A stretch of 40,085 nucleotides of DNA from DATCZB01 sp035513215 (GTDB lineage: Bacteria > Pseudomonadota > Gammaproteobacteria > Steroidobacterales > Rariloculaceae). The position numbers and the translations under genes were made by a program. The notes below the pieces were generated by a model, which saw only the letters and a program-made list of their open reading frames with translations, searched no databases and was not told the origin of the DNA. This document shows positions 14,788-22,944 of this stretch, piece after piece (the first letter of the stretch is position 1; each line of letters opens with the position of its first letter). Location of the stretch: positions 1 to 40,085 of the forward strand of contig DATKCK010000075.1 in the NCBI GenBank assembly GCA_035513215.1. Direction: 5' to 3'.

Positions 14788-17004
14788 CTACTGCGCGAAG
14801 ATAACGCTGTCATCGGATATCAGGACACGAAGATTGCTCATATCCAAGGATCTCGCCAGTTGCTGTTCCGTCCGTGCCCGAATGGCGGGATCCGTTACGT
14901 GGCGGTCGAGCAATTGCTCCGCGCGCGCCGGATCCCTCGAGCCGATCATCAGGATGGCGCGGCTCGCGCCCTGCTGCCTCGCCTGCTCGGAGCTGTACGC
15001 ATCGAGCACGCGCGCCTCGAATCGGCCGGTCTGCGCCGCCGCATTGATGTAGCCGTCGGCGGCAGCGTCCCGATTCGGGCCGCTCGCGAGGCCGAACAGC
15101 CAGCGCTCCGCTTCGGCGGCATCGCGCAGCGCCCATGTCATGGCGACATTCGTGACGGTGCCTCGCTGAAGCGGCGAGTCCTCGAGCGTCAGCGCCCAGC
15201 CCGCCGCCGCGGCCGGGTCCCGGTCGGCCCATTCGCGCGCGATCATCAGCGACGCCGATTCGAGCGTTCGCGACGACGAGGGCGCGTCACTCAGCATTCG
15301 GGCCGCGCCTGCCGGATCAGTTCGGGTCATCGCCTGCACGATGGACGCGTAAGCCTCGTCGTAGCCCGGCTGGCCGCGAAGCTGCGACAGGAAGCTCTGA
15401 GCGCGCGCGATGTCGGTCCGAGCCATCTGCGAGGTCACGCCCTGGATCCAGCCGAGCCGATGCGCCGGCTCGATCCGATCGAGCATGTTGAGAGCAAGAT
15501 CGAGATCCTCGTCCGCCATGCGCCCCGCGAGGCTGCTCAGCGCTGCCGGGTCGAGCCGGTCGGCGTTGGCGAGCGTCCAGCTCAACGCGGCATCAAGGTC
15601 CGTCGACGCCCACACCCCGATCGCGGACGAGACGAGCGCCCGCGACTGAGGGTCGTTCCGGTCGAGCAGCGCCTGCGCGAGACGGCTGACGTCAGCGCCG
15701 CCCGACGAGAGCATGCTCATCGTCGCAAACGGTATCGAGCCACTGAACGACGCGCCCGGCCGGATAGCCGCCTGACCGTCGAGCTCCTCGAGGAGCAGAT
15801 CGACGGCGAGATCGGCATCGACGGCCGCGATACCCTGCAGCACGCGCTGCAGGACTCCCGGCGACGGCGGCGAAAGGGACCTGGCCCAGGCGATCGCGAG
15901 CTGCGGATCCTCGCTTCCGTAGGCCCGCGCAATCGTCGAGAGCATTCGCTCGCGGTCCCGTCCCGGCGGCATCGTGTCGAATATGGCAAGCGCCGCCTCG
16001 GGATCGCTGTCGATCAGCGACTGCATGACGGCTTGTCTCGCGCTCGCGCGCGCCGAGGGCGGCAGATCGCCGACCATGGCGAGCACCGCATCGGCATCGT
16101 GACGAGCAAGCGCCGCGAAGACCCCGCCGCTCGTCGACAGCAAGGCCGGATCGGCCGTCTCGAGGAAAGCGAGCACGGCGTCGGGATCGAGATCGGCCCA
16201 GGCGTTGAGAACCGCAATCCGATACTGCAAGCGCGAGTTGTAATCGTCGATCGAGTCGCCGAGCGCCAGCGCGGCCCCGGGATCGAGCCCGACCGCCGCC
16301 TCGGCCAGCCGGGGCACGAGATAGCCGCGCAGCACGGTGGAGTTGACGCCGTTCGCCTCGGCCATCGCGCCGGCCGGATCGGTCTCGGCGCGCGCGATCA
16401 GCGCATCGAGCTCGAAGCTCGCGCGCGTCTCATCGGGCAGGGCGGAGCCTACGAGCGCGACGCCACGCTCGTGGCCGAAGACGTCGAGCAGCGCAAGCGC
16501 GACCTGACGCTGCTTCGCGGCCGGCGCGACGCGCGCGAGCGCGGCGACCGCCGCGTCCCGATCCGCCCGCGCCAGTGTCTCGAAGACCTGAATCAGAAAC
16601 GGCGTGTCGAGAAACGCCGTCTGCGCGAAATCGACGGCGCGGCGCGGATCGAGCTCGGCGAGCCTCGCGAGCAGAGCTGAGATATCGAGATCGCGGGCAC
16701 GCGATCTCGGCGCCGCAAGCGCGAGCCCGATCGTCGATTCGAGATCGATGACGTCCGTCGCCTCGAGCGCCCGCTCGTAGGCTGCGACGCGCGCCGCGAC
16801 GAAGCCGTCGGCGACCGGCTCGCTGGCCCCGACATCGCCGGCCTCGACATCCCCGGCCCCGGCCATGTCCGCGGACGTCGGCGACGCATCCGGGACGCCG
16901 GCCGAGAACGCGCCGGCAGGCCCAGCCTCACGGCCCGCGGCGAAATAAACCGCGGCGCCGCCCGCGATCGCTCCGGCAACGAGAAGCAGCACATTGCGTG
17001 CCAT
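14788..17004 (-). CDS. Membrane-anchored alpha-solenoid repeat protein, paralogue A
   Basis: This 738-residue protein has the same plan as its downstream paralogue. A single N-terminal membrane helix (RNVLLLVAGAIAGGAAVYFA) is followed by a 45-residue Ala/Gly/Asp linker and then some 15-20 degenerate helical repeats of about 31-36 residues. Examples are DPGAALALGDSI, DPDAVLAFLETA, DPEAALAIFDTM, DPQLAIAWARSL, DLDAALSWTLAN and DPAAAAGWALTL. The repeats resemble the unnamed D-P-x-x-A-L-x-W-A arrays common in Verrucomicrobia and Planctomycetes. The ATG at 17004 is preferred because GGAGGAG lies 8 bases upstream; the frame extends to 17076 but that extra part is Arg/Cys-rich and overlaps the dehydrogenase gene. 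It starts 31 bases after the quinoprotein dehydrogenase stop and is followed 12 bases on by paralogue B. No enzymatic motif is visible. Partnership with the dehydrogenase is inferred from operon position only. Confidence 0.88.
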   Translation of the reverse strand: MARNVLLLVAGAIAGGAAVYFAAGREAGPAGAFSAGVPDASPTSADMAGAGDVEAGDVGASEPVADGFVAARVAAYERALEATDVIDLESTIGLALAAPRSRARDLDISALLARLAELDPRRAVDFAQTAFLDTPFLIQVFETLARADRDAAVAALARVAPAAKQRQVALALLDVFGHERGVALVGSALPDETRASFELDALIARAETDPAGAMAEANGVNSTVLRGYLVPRLAEAAVGLDPGAALALGDSIDDYNSRLQYRIAVLNAWADLDPDAVLAFLETADPALLSTSGGVFAALARHDADAVLAMVGDLPPSARASARQAVMQSLIDSDPEAALAIFDTMPPGRDRERMLSTIARAYGSEDPQLAIAWARSLSPPSPGVLQRVLQGIAAVDADLAVDLLLEELDGQAAIRPGASFSGSIPFATMSMLSSGGADVSRLAQALLDRNDPQSRALVSSAIGVWASTDLDAALSWTLANADRLDPAALSSLAGRMADEDLDLALNMLDRIEPAHRLGWIQGVTSQMARTDIARAQSFLSQLRGQPGYDEAYASIVQAMTRTDPAGAARMLSDAPSSSRTLESASLMIAREWADRDPAAAAGWALTLEDSPLQRGTVTNVAMTWALRDAAEAERWLFGLASGPNRDAAADGYINAAAQTGRFEARVLDAYSSEQARQQGASRAILMIGSRDPARAEQLLDRHVTDPAIRARTEQQLARSLDMSNLRVLISDDSVIFAQ

Positions 17005-17035
17005 CGCTGATCTCCTCCGGGCACCGCGTGCCGGA

Positions 17036-19114
17036 TCAGTTCGCCGGCAGCGCGAACACCATGTAGGCCGGCTCACCGGTCAGCTCGGGCAATCCCTCGG
17101 GTGCGAAGAGCCCGTTGCCGGTCGTGACGTTGACGGCGAGGTACTGCCGGCCGGCGACCTCGTACGTCGCCGGAATGCCTTCGGAGCCCCGCGGCAGCTC
17201 GTATTCCCACAGCACCGCGCCGCTCTCGCGATCGTAGGCGCGCAGCCTTCGATCCTGCGCCGTCGCGACGAACAGGAGCCCCCCGGCCGTCGCGAGCGGC
17301 GCGCCGCGCGGCATGTGGGACCCCGAGTCCTCCGGTGCGCCCGGAATTGGCGTCCTGCCGTTCGGAATCCGCCATTTGATCTCGCCGGTGTTGAGATCGT
17401 ACGCCGTCAGATGCGACCACGGCGGCGCGACGACGCTCAAGCCCGTGGCCTGATCGCGCAGGAACTCGTACGGCACCTCGTAGCGGATAGCGCCGTCGGC
17501 GAGCGACGCCTCGGCCTCGGCGCGGCTCGCGGCGATCTCCTCGACCGTCGGTGTTCCGCCGCCGCCTCCGCCGCCGGCCGACGGCTCGGCGTCATCCGCG
17601 GCGACGTGCGCGCGGAGCATGACCGGCAAGTTCTTCGAGATCACGTAGAGCGAGCCCCCGATCGGATCGACGGCCGAGCCGCCCCAGTTCGCGCCGCCGT
17701 TATGTCCCGGCATCGAGATCGAGCCTTCGAAGCTCGGCGGCGTGAAAAGACCCTCGTTGCGCGAGCCGGCGAGAAGCTCCGCGACGCGCTCGCGATCCTC
17801 CGGCGCGAGCAGCGGATTGATGTCGTCGGCCGTGAACGACAGCACGGCGAACGGCTCGAGCACGGTCGGATAGGGCTGCGTCGGCGAGGTGTGCTCGCCC
17901 GGCAGATCCGACTGCGGCACGGGCCGCTCCTCGATCGGCCAGACGGGCTCGCCGGTCAGCCGGTCGAAGACGAACAGAAAGCCCTGCTTCGTCGCCTGCG
18001 CGACGGCCTCGATCTGGCGCCCGTCGACGGTCAGATTCAAAAGCTTCGGCGCCTGCGGCAGATCGAAGTCCCAGAGATCGTGGCGCACGAGCTGCTGATG
18101 CCAGAGCCGCTCGCCGGTCCGCGCGTCGATCGCGACGAGCGAGTTGCCGTAGAGGTTGTCGCCCTCGCGATCGCCGCCGAAGAAATCGTAGCGCGGGCTG
18201 CCGAAAGGAACGAACGCGATGCCGTTCCCCGAGTCGACGGTGAGCTCGCTCCAATTGTGGATACCGCCGGCCGTCAGATACGCACCCTCGGGCCAGGTGT
18301 CGTAACCGAATTCGCCGGGATGCGGGATCGCATGGAAGACCCATTCGAGCTCGCCGGTCAGGATGTTCCAGGCGCCGACGTTGCCCGGCGTCGACGTGTA
18401 GCCCGCGCCCTGAGCGGGCAGCGACACGATCATCAGATCCTCGAAGACGCGGCCCGGATTGCTCGTGCCGAGCGGGCGCACGTTGCTGATATCGCGACCG
18501 CCGTCGAGCGCTTGACGCAGATCGACGCGGCCGTTGTCGCCGAAGCTCGTGATCGTCTCGCCGGTCTCGGCGTTTATGGCCTTGATGAAGCCCCCGCCGT
18601 GGAAGACGAGCCGCCGGTCCGTGCCGTCGTCGCTCTCCCAGTAATTAATGCCGCGGCCGCTGACGCCGTCGGGATCGTTCGTCCAGAGCTCGGCTCCGGT
18701 CGTCGCGTCGAGCGAGACGATCTGCCCGCCCGCGAGCACGTACATGACGTCGTCGACGACGATCGGATTGAACACGCCGCCGCCCTCGGCCGGATAGGTC
18801 CAGGCGACTTCGAGATCGGCGACGTTCGACTGGTTGATCTGGTCGAGCGCCGAATACTGCGATGCATGGGAACCGCCGGAATAGGTCCGCCAAGTGGTAT
18901 AGGCGCCGGATCCGTCGGTGTCCGGTGCGGCGGCCGACGGCGAGGCGGCCGCAGCGGGCTGAGCCGCCGGTGCCGGGTCCGCGGCGCCCGCCGATTCAGC
19001 GGCCGCGCCGTCGGCCTCGTCGGGCGCGTCGGAGCAGCCGGCAGCCAGGGCCAACAGCGTCGCCGCGCACGCGGCGCGAATGACGAATTCAGGGCTCGTT
19101 CTGGTTCGTTGCAT
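17036..19114 (-). CDS. Lipoprotein PQQ-dependent dehydrogenase (quinoprotein, eight-bladed propeller)
   Basis: This 692-residue quinoprotein begins with a lipoprotein signal (LLALAAGC, lipid-Cys27) and an Ala/Pro-rich tether of about 45 residues. The propeller follows, starting TWRTYSGGSHASQYSALDQI. Family phrases include NQSNVADLEVAWTYP, FNPIVVDDVMYV, RHDLWDFDLPQAPKL, ATKQGFLFVFDRLTGEPVW, GGANWGGSAVDP and LLFVATAQDRRLRAYD. The pattern is that of the glucose/quinate-type PQQ dehydrogenase propeller but without the N-terminal membrane helices of Gcd, so anchoring is by lipid. A run of seven glycines (about residue 530) interrupts one blade. It should oxidise an alcohol or sugar in the periplasm and pass electrons to the respiratory chain; the substrate is unknown. 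It is the first gene of an operon with the two solenoid proteins. Confidence 0.92.
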   Translation of the reverse strand: MQRTRTSPEFVIRAACAATLLALAAGCSDAPDEADGAAAESAGAADPAPAAQPAAAASPSAAAPDTDGSGAYTTWRTYSGGSHASQYSALDQINQSNVADLEVAWTYPAEGGGVFNPIVVDDVMYVLAGGQIVSLDATTGAELWTNDPDGVSGRGINYWESDDGTDRRLVFHGGGFIKAINAETGETITSFGDNGRVDLRQALDGGRDISNVRPLGTSNPGRVFEDLMIVSLPAQGAGYTSTPGNVGAWNILTGELEWVFHAIPHPGEFGYDTWPEGAYLTAGGIHNWSELTVDSGNGIAFVPFGSPRYDFFGGDREGDNLYGNSLVAIDARTGERLWHQQLVRHDLWDFDLPQAPKLLNLTVDGRQIEAVAQATKQGFLFVFDRLTGEPVWPIEERPVPQSDLPGEHTSPTQPYPTVLEPFAVLSFTADDINPLLAPEDRERVAELLAGSRNEGLFTPPSFEGSISMPGHNGGANWGGSAVDPIGGSLYVISKNLPVMLRAHVAADDAEPSAGGGGGGGTPTVEEIAASRAEAEASLADGAIRYEVPYEFLRDQATGLSVVAPPWSHLTAYDLNTGEIKWRIPNGRTPIPGAPEDSGSHMPRGAPLATAGGLLFVATAQDRRLRAYDRESGAVLWEYELPRGSEGIPATYEVAGRQYLAVNVTTGNGLFAPEGLPELTGEPAYMVFALPAN

Positions 19115-19165
19115 GGCTTTCCCCCCGTCGGGCCTTTATAGCCCAGCGTCGGGCGCAACGAAAGG

Positions 19166-19190
19166 CCGCCCGGAGGGGAGCGCCGGGCGG
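19166..19190 (-). terminator. GC-rich hairpin after the DUF2799 gene
   Basis: Arms CCGCCCGG (19166-19173) and CCGGGCGG (19183-19190) pair perfectly over 8 bases around a 9-base loop. It lies between the DUF2799 stop and the dehydrogenase start, both on the minus strand. Only a short CCTTTCG follows in the direction of transcription, so intrinsic termination would be weak. Confidence 0.4.
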
Positions 19191-19264
19191 GGCTGTAAGG
19201 CGCTCCCGTCGTCCGCAGCGGCCGGGAACGCCAGCTGTCCGGGCTGGAACGCTGGCGGTCGGGG

Positions 19265-19891
19265 CTAGAACGCGAGCGCGAGCGTCTGCCGGTAGGAGTA
19301 AAGATCCGCCTCGCGCAGAGCCCGCTCGGCCTGGAGCGATTCGATTTCCTCGGAAATCTCGCCCTGCTCCTTGGCCATCGCCGCGATGTCGAGCAAAAGC
19401 TCCGCCCGCACCTCGGGCGTCGTGCCGTTGGCGATGATCGTCGCGCTCGCGGAGGTGAGCTCCTGCGTCAACTGCTCGAGACGCCGGTGCCTCGCGGCGA
19501 TCTGGTTCTCGACCGAGCGGAGGCTCGATTCGAGCTCGTAGAGCTGACGCCCGTCGTTGTAGTTGGCGAGAAAGTCGGGCTCGAGATCGGCCGGGCAGAC
19601 GCCCTGATACTGATACCCGCGGCGCCCGGCCTCGAAGCCGTTGCCGGGCCGGCAATAGACCGCCACGCCGTCGGAATGCCCGGCGCGATAAGCCGCGAGA
19701 TCCGGCGCAATCCCGTAGTCGGCGCAGGCCTCGCGATAACGGCCGATCGAGCCGACGCTGCGGCCCGCGACGCCGTCCTCGAAGCCGGCCGATTGCCAGT
19801 CGGTCGCAAGACAGGCCTGCTCGCTCATCGTCGCGCAGCCTGTCAGCATCAGCAAAGAAACGGCCAGCGAGAACCCGAGGATGTGGCGCAT
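19265..19891 (-). CDS. DUF2799 lipoprotein
   Basis: This 208-residue lipoprotein has a signal ending LMLTGCATM (lipid-Cys19). The DUF2799 signature follows: CLATDWQSAGFEDGVAGRS, RYREACADYGIAPDLAAYRAGHSDGVAVYCRPGNGFEAGRRGYQYQGVCP. The C-terminal half (about 115-200) is charged and helical, with the look of a coiled coil (SSLRSVENQIAARHRRLEQLTQEL, EISEEIESLQAERAL). Four Cys in the mature N-terminal domain may form disulphides. The family is widespread in Proteobacteria with no assigned function. It is transcribed ahead of the quinoprotein operon but separated from it by 150 bases and a hairpin. Confidence 0.92.
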   Translation of the reverse strand: MRHILGFSLAVSLLMLTGCATMSEQACLATDWQSAGFEDGVAGRSVGSIGRYREACADYGIAPDLAAYRAGHSDGVAVYCRPGNGFEAGRRGYQYQGVCPADLEPDFLANYNDGRQLYELESSLRSVENQIAARHRRLEQLTQELTSASATIIANGTTPEVRAELLLDIAAMAKEQGEISEEIESLQAERALREADLYSYRQTLALAF

Positions 19892-19920
19892 CGTGCTTCC
19901 TTCGCCGGCGGTTCGAGCCG

Positions 19921-20001
19921 GACTACGTCTAGCGTCGGAAGTAGTCTAGGCACGAGACTCTGAACGACCCATGAATTGGGTCACAGTACCCGCGGCGGGT
20001 A
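19921..20001. repeat. Three consecutive inverted repeats in the ligB-DUF2799 gap
   Basis: In this 161-base gap three dyads follow one another. They are GACTAC/GTAGTC (19921-19926 and 19941-19946), GACCCA/TGGGTC with a 5-base loop (19966-19982), and TACCCGC/GCGGGTA around one base (19987-20001). They lie downstream of ligB and upstream of the DUF2799 gene, both on the minus strand. They could be termination, processing or operator sites; no T-tract supports a classic terminator. Confidence 0.5.
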
Positions 20002-20052
20002 GCCTCGATCCTCCGGCGTGGCCTCGAGCCGAAGGCGTGGTAGCCCCGAGAC

Positions 20053-20892
20053 TCAGGCGTTCTCGAGCACGAGCACGCCGGCGCCGGTATTGGAGACCGG
20101 CACGTGGTAATGCTTGTGAATCACGTCGACCTTCGGCGCGAGCGCGCCGCGCATGACGAGCCAGTGGATGACCTCGATGCCCTCGGTCCCGGCCTGCTCG
20201 ATGATCTCGGTCGTGCTCTGCGAGGCGAGCCAGTCCGGATCTTCGATGACGCTGTCCATGCACTTCAGGTCGTAGTCGACGTTGATCATGCCGGCACGCT
20301 CGCCCTGGAGCTGATGCGACATGCCGCCCGTGCCGAAGATGACGACCTTGACGTCTTCCGGATAGGACTCGATCGCGTTGCGCAGCGCCTTGCCGAGCGC
20401 AAGGCAGCGCCTCGCGCTCGGTATCGGATGCTGCACCGTGTTGACCGCGAGCGGAATGCCCTTGACGGGCCATTTCGGCAGGTGCCGCCACATCAGCGCC
20501 ATCGGGATGATGAAACCGTGGTCGACGAGCATCTCCTGGCAGGTCGCGATATCGAATTCCTGATTGATCAGCGACTCGGCGAGATGCCAGGAGAACTGAG
20601 CATCGCCGTCGAAGCTCGCGAGCGTCTTTAAGCCCCAGCCCTCGTCGGAGTTTTCGTAGTGGTCGGCGCAGCCGAGCGCGAACGTAGGCATCTGATTCAG
20701 GAAGAAATTGAGCCCGTGGTCGTTGTAGACGACGATCGCGATGTCGGGGTCTACCTTCGCGAGCCATTCCTTGGCCGGCTCGTAGCCGTCGAAGAAGCGC
20801 TTCCAGTACGGCGTCTGCTCGAGATTCTTCGTCATCGCATTGCCGATGGCCGGAATGTGAGAAGTTGTGATGCCGCCGACGATCCTAGCCAT
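20053..20892 (-). CDS. ligB: Protocatechuate 4,5-dioxygenase-type beta subunit (LigB family)
   Basis: This 279-residue class III extradiol dioxygenase catalytic subunit should cleave a catecholic ring next to the hydroxyls using Fe(II). By comparison with Sphingobium LigB, the metal ligands His12 (TTSHIPAIG), His59 (YNDHGLNFF) and Glu240 (GIEVIHWLVMRG) are present, as is the acid-base His193 (GGMSHQLQGERAG). All are shifted by two residues or fewer. The N terminus MARIVGGITTSHIP is typical. It overlaps ligA by 8 bases. Protocatechuate is the default substrate, but gallate or another catechol is possible, and no downstream pathway genes (ligC, ligI, ligJ, ligK) are in the window. Confidence 0.93.
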   Translation of the reverse strand: MARIVGGITTSHIPAIGNAMTKNLEQTPYWKRFFDGYEPAKEWLAKVDPDIAIVVYNDHGLNFFLNQMPTFALGCADHYENSDEGWGLKTLASFDGDAQFSWHLAESLINQEFDIATCQEMLVDHGFIIPMALMWRHLPKWPVKGIPLAVNTVQHPIPSARRCLALGKALRNAIESYPEDVKVVIFGTGGMSHQLQGERAGMINVDYDLKCMDSVIEDPDWLASQSTTEIIEQAGTEGIEVIHWLVMRGALAPKVDVIHKHYHVPVSNTGAGVLVLENA

Positions 20893-21283
20893 TCCAGTAG
20901 CCCCTTTCCTTGAGTTTCTCGATCAGTCCCTCGGCCTTCGAATCGAGGTTCGACTGGAATTCCTCCGTCGTGATGCCCTGAAAGGCGGCGCCGGCGTCCT
21001 GGACGGAAAAGCCGCGCGGGACGGCGAGCTTCGCGAGATAGTAGATATTGGCGCCGAGACGGATCATGCCGAGGAAGTCGTCGTTGACGAGCGCCGTCTT
21101 CTGCGCTTCGTTGAGGCCGAACTTGTCGGCATAGGCCGCCGGGTCCTGCGCGAACTCCTGCCGATTCTCCTCCTCGTTGAACGAGAACAGGAGCTTGTTC
21201 AGCGCGAAAGCCGAGTGCGATGTCTTGCCGTCGAAGACATAGGTCCCCGGGATCGAGTCGTAATCGTGTTCTTTCCAGGTCAT
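20885..21283 (-). CDS. ligA: Protocatechuate 4,5-dioxygenase-type alpha subunit (LigA family)
   Basis: This 132-residue small helical subunit covers the active site of LigB. Family features are PGTYVFDGKTSHSAFALNKLLFSFN near the N terminus, the helical segment NRQEFAQDPAAYADKFGLN, and DFLGMIRLGANIYYLAKLA. The length is right for a free-standing LigA. The ATG at 21283 lies 11 bases after the stop of the cysteine synthase-glutaredoxin gene with no clear ribosome site of its own, implying translational coupling. Its own 3' end overlaps ligB by 8 bases. Confidence 0.93.
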   Translation of the reverse strand: MTWKEHDYDSIPGTYVFDGKTSHSAFALNKLLFSFNEEENRQEFAQDPAAYADKFGLNEAQKTALVNDDFLGMIRLGANIYYLAKLAVPRGFSVQDAGAAFQGITTEEFQSNLDSKAEGLIEKLKERGYWNG

Positions 21284-21294
21284 GGCGACATATT

Positions 21295-22803
21295 TTAGCG
21301 CGGGTGCAGCCAGGTCGGCAGAAACGAGTACGGATCGGCCGTATTCTCCGGCGAATACCCCACGTTCGCCTCGTCGAGAAGCCGCTGCAGGCGGCCCCCG
21401 CGCCAGGCGTCGAAAGCGTCAGTGCATCCGCCGACGAATTCCCCGCCGACGAAAATCTGCGGGATCGTGGCCATGCCGGTTTCGGCCGTCAGTGCCGACC
21501 TGATCTGCCCGCCCCAATCGCCTTGCTGATATTCGACCGAATCGAGATCTACCGAATAGCACGGAATGCCGTAAGCCTGGAACATTCGCCGAACGGACCA
21601 GCAGAACTCGCACCATTCGAGCGCAAACATGACCACGGGCTTCGCGGCATCGATTCTGGTCCGCGCGAGGAAATCGGCGGCCTTTGCGGTGACCTCGGGC
21701 TTTGGCGCTTCCGCCTTCGGCTTCGGTGCGTCCTGCTTCGGGGCGTCCTGCTTCGGGGCGGACACGTCGAATCGAAACCGCGGCGTGGAACGCGATAGCT
21801 CGATCTCCTCGGTCGTCATGTCGCTCGGAATGTCCGCAAAGAGCTGCGTGCTCAGATAACGCTCGCCGGTGTCGGACAGCATGCAAAGAATGTTGGCGTT
21901 CGCGGGCGCCTCGGCTGCAACCTCGATCGCAGCTGCCAGCGTCGCGCCGCTCGAGATTCCGACGAAGATCCCTTCCTTTTGCGCGAGCTCGCGGGACAAC
22001 CGGAGCGCGTCGGCACCGGCAACCGTGACGATCTGATCGAAGAGGCCGGCATCGACGGCATCCTCGGCGAGCCTCGGAATGAAATCGGGCGACCAGCCCT
22101 GCATCAGATGCGGCCGGAACCGCGGATGACTGCCGGCCGGCGCGCCGCGGGAATCGCGATCTTGAGCGATGCCGCTCGCGAGCAGCGCCGAATTGTCCGG
22201 CTCGCAAACCACGATGCGCGTCTTCGGACTCTGCTCGCGAAGGACCCGGGATACGCCCTTCAACGTTCCGCCGGTGCCGAAGCCCGTCACGAAATAGTCG
22301 AGACCGATATCGGCAAAGTCCTCGAGGATCTCGACGGCCGTCGTCGCCGAATGAATGTCGGCGTTGGCTTCGTTCTCGAACTGCCGGCACAGAAACCAGC
22401 CGTGCGTCTCGGCGAGCTCGACGGCCTTGGCCAGCATGCCGCTGCCCTTCTCGGAGGCCGGCGTTAGCACGACCCTGGCGCCGAGAAAGCGCATCAGCCG
22501 GCGCCGCTCCACGCTGAAGTGTTCGGCCATCGTCACGACGAGCGGATAGCCCTTCCGGGCGCAGACCATCGCAAGCCCTATCCCCGTGTTGCCGCTCGTG
22601 GCTTCGACGACCGTCTGACGCGGCGTCAGCGCGCCGGACCGCTCGGCATCCTCGATGATCCCCAGTGCCAGCCTGTCCTTGACCGAGCCCATCGGGTTGA
22701 ACGCTTCGATTTTCGCGAACACGTTGCGGCCCGCGGGCGCAAGCCGGTTGATTCTGACGACCGGCGTTCGCCCGATGGTGTCGAGGATGTGCTCGTAGCG
22801 CAT
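21295..22803 (-). CDS. Cysteine synthase fused to a C-terminal glutaredoxin domain
   Basis: This is a 502-residue fusion. Residues 1-345 are an O-acetylserine sulfhydrylase-type PLP enzyme: ILDTIGRTPVVRIN, PLP-Lys42 in NPMGSVKDRLALG, TSGNTGIGLA at 70-79, TGFGTGGTLKG at 173-183, GISSGAT at 282-288 and LSDTGERYLST. A Lys/Pro/Ala linker (about 349-372) with the repeat KQDAP follows. Residues 375-502 form a glutaredoxin with active site WCEFC (Cys398, Cys401) and the glutathione-binding IPQIFVGGEFVGGCTD. Cysteine synthases are normally about 310-330 residues, so the extra domain is a true addition. The start is ATG at 22803; the frame continues upstream to 23838 but that part is antisense to the sugar dehydrogenase. 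The gene leads an operon with ligA and ligB. The active residues of both halves look intact. Confidence 0.92.
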   Translation of the reverse strand: MRYEHILDTIGRTPVVRINRLAPAGRNVFAKIEAFNPMGSVKDRLALGIIEDAERSGALTPRQTVVEATSGNTGIGLAMVCARKGYPLVVTMAEHFSVERRRLMRFLGARVVLTPASEKGSGMLAKAVELAETHGWFLCRQFENEANADIHSATTAVEILEDFADIGLDYFVTGFGTGGTLKGVSRVLREQSPKTRIVVCEPDNSALLASGIAQDRDSRGAPAGSHPRFRPHLMQGWSPDFIPRLAEDAVDAGLFDQIVTVAGADALRLSRELAQKEGIFVGISSGATLAAAIEVAAEAPANANILCMLSDTGERYLSTQLFADIPSDMTTEEIELSRSTPRFRFDVSAPKQDAPKQDAPKPKAEAPKPEVTAKAADFLARTRIDAAKPVVMFALEWCEFCWSVRRMFQAYGIPCYSVDLDSVEYQQGDWGGQIRSALTAETGMATIPQIFVGGEFVGGCTDAFDAWRGGRLQRLLDEANVGYSPENTADPYSFLPTWLHPR

Positions 22804-22944
22804 GCTTCGGCTCTTGCGTGATCGATGCGGCCGGTATGATGCGGTGACGATCCGGTGCCACGCAACCGGCGAGCGAACAACCGGACCGCAGGGAAGGCAT
22901 GGAATTGCGCTAGTATCACGCCAAACGCAAAAGGAGAACGGCCG

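Noticed and set aside
14860..16680. 606-residue open frame on the plus strand
   Set aside because: Antisense shadow of solenoid paralogue A; the composition is dominated by Arg and no fold is recognisable.
16994..19141. 715-residue open frame on the plus strand
   Set aside because: It is fully antisense to the PQQ dehydrogenase, Arg/His-rich with no domain; long antisense frames are expected at this GC content.
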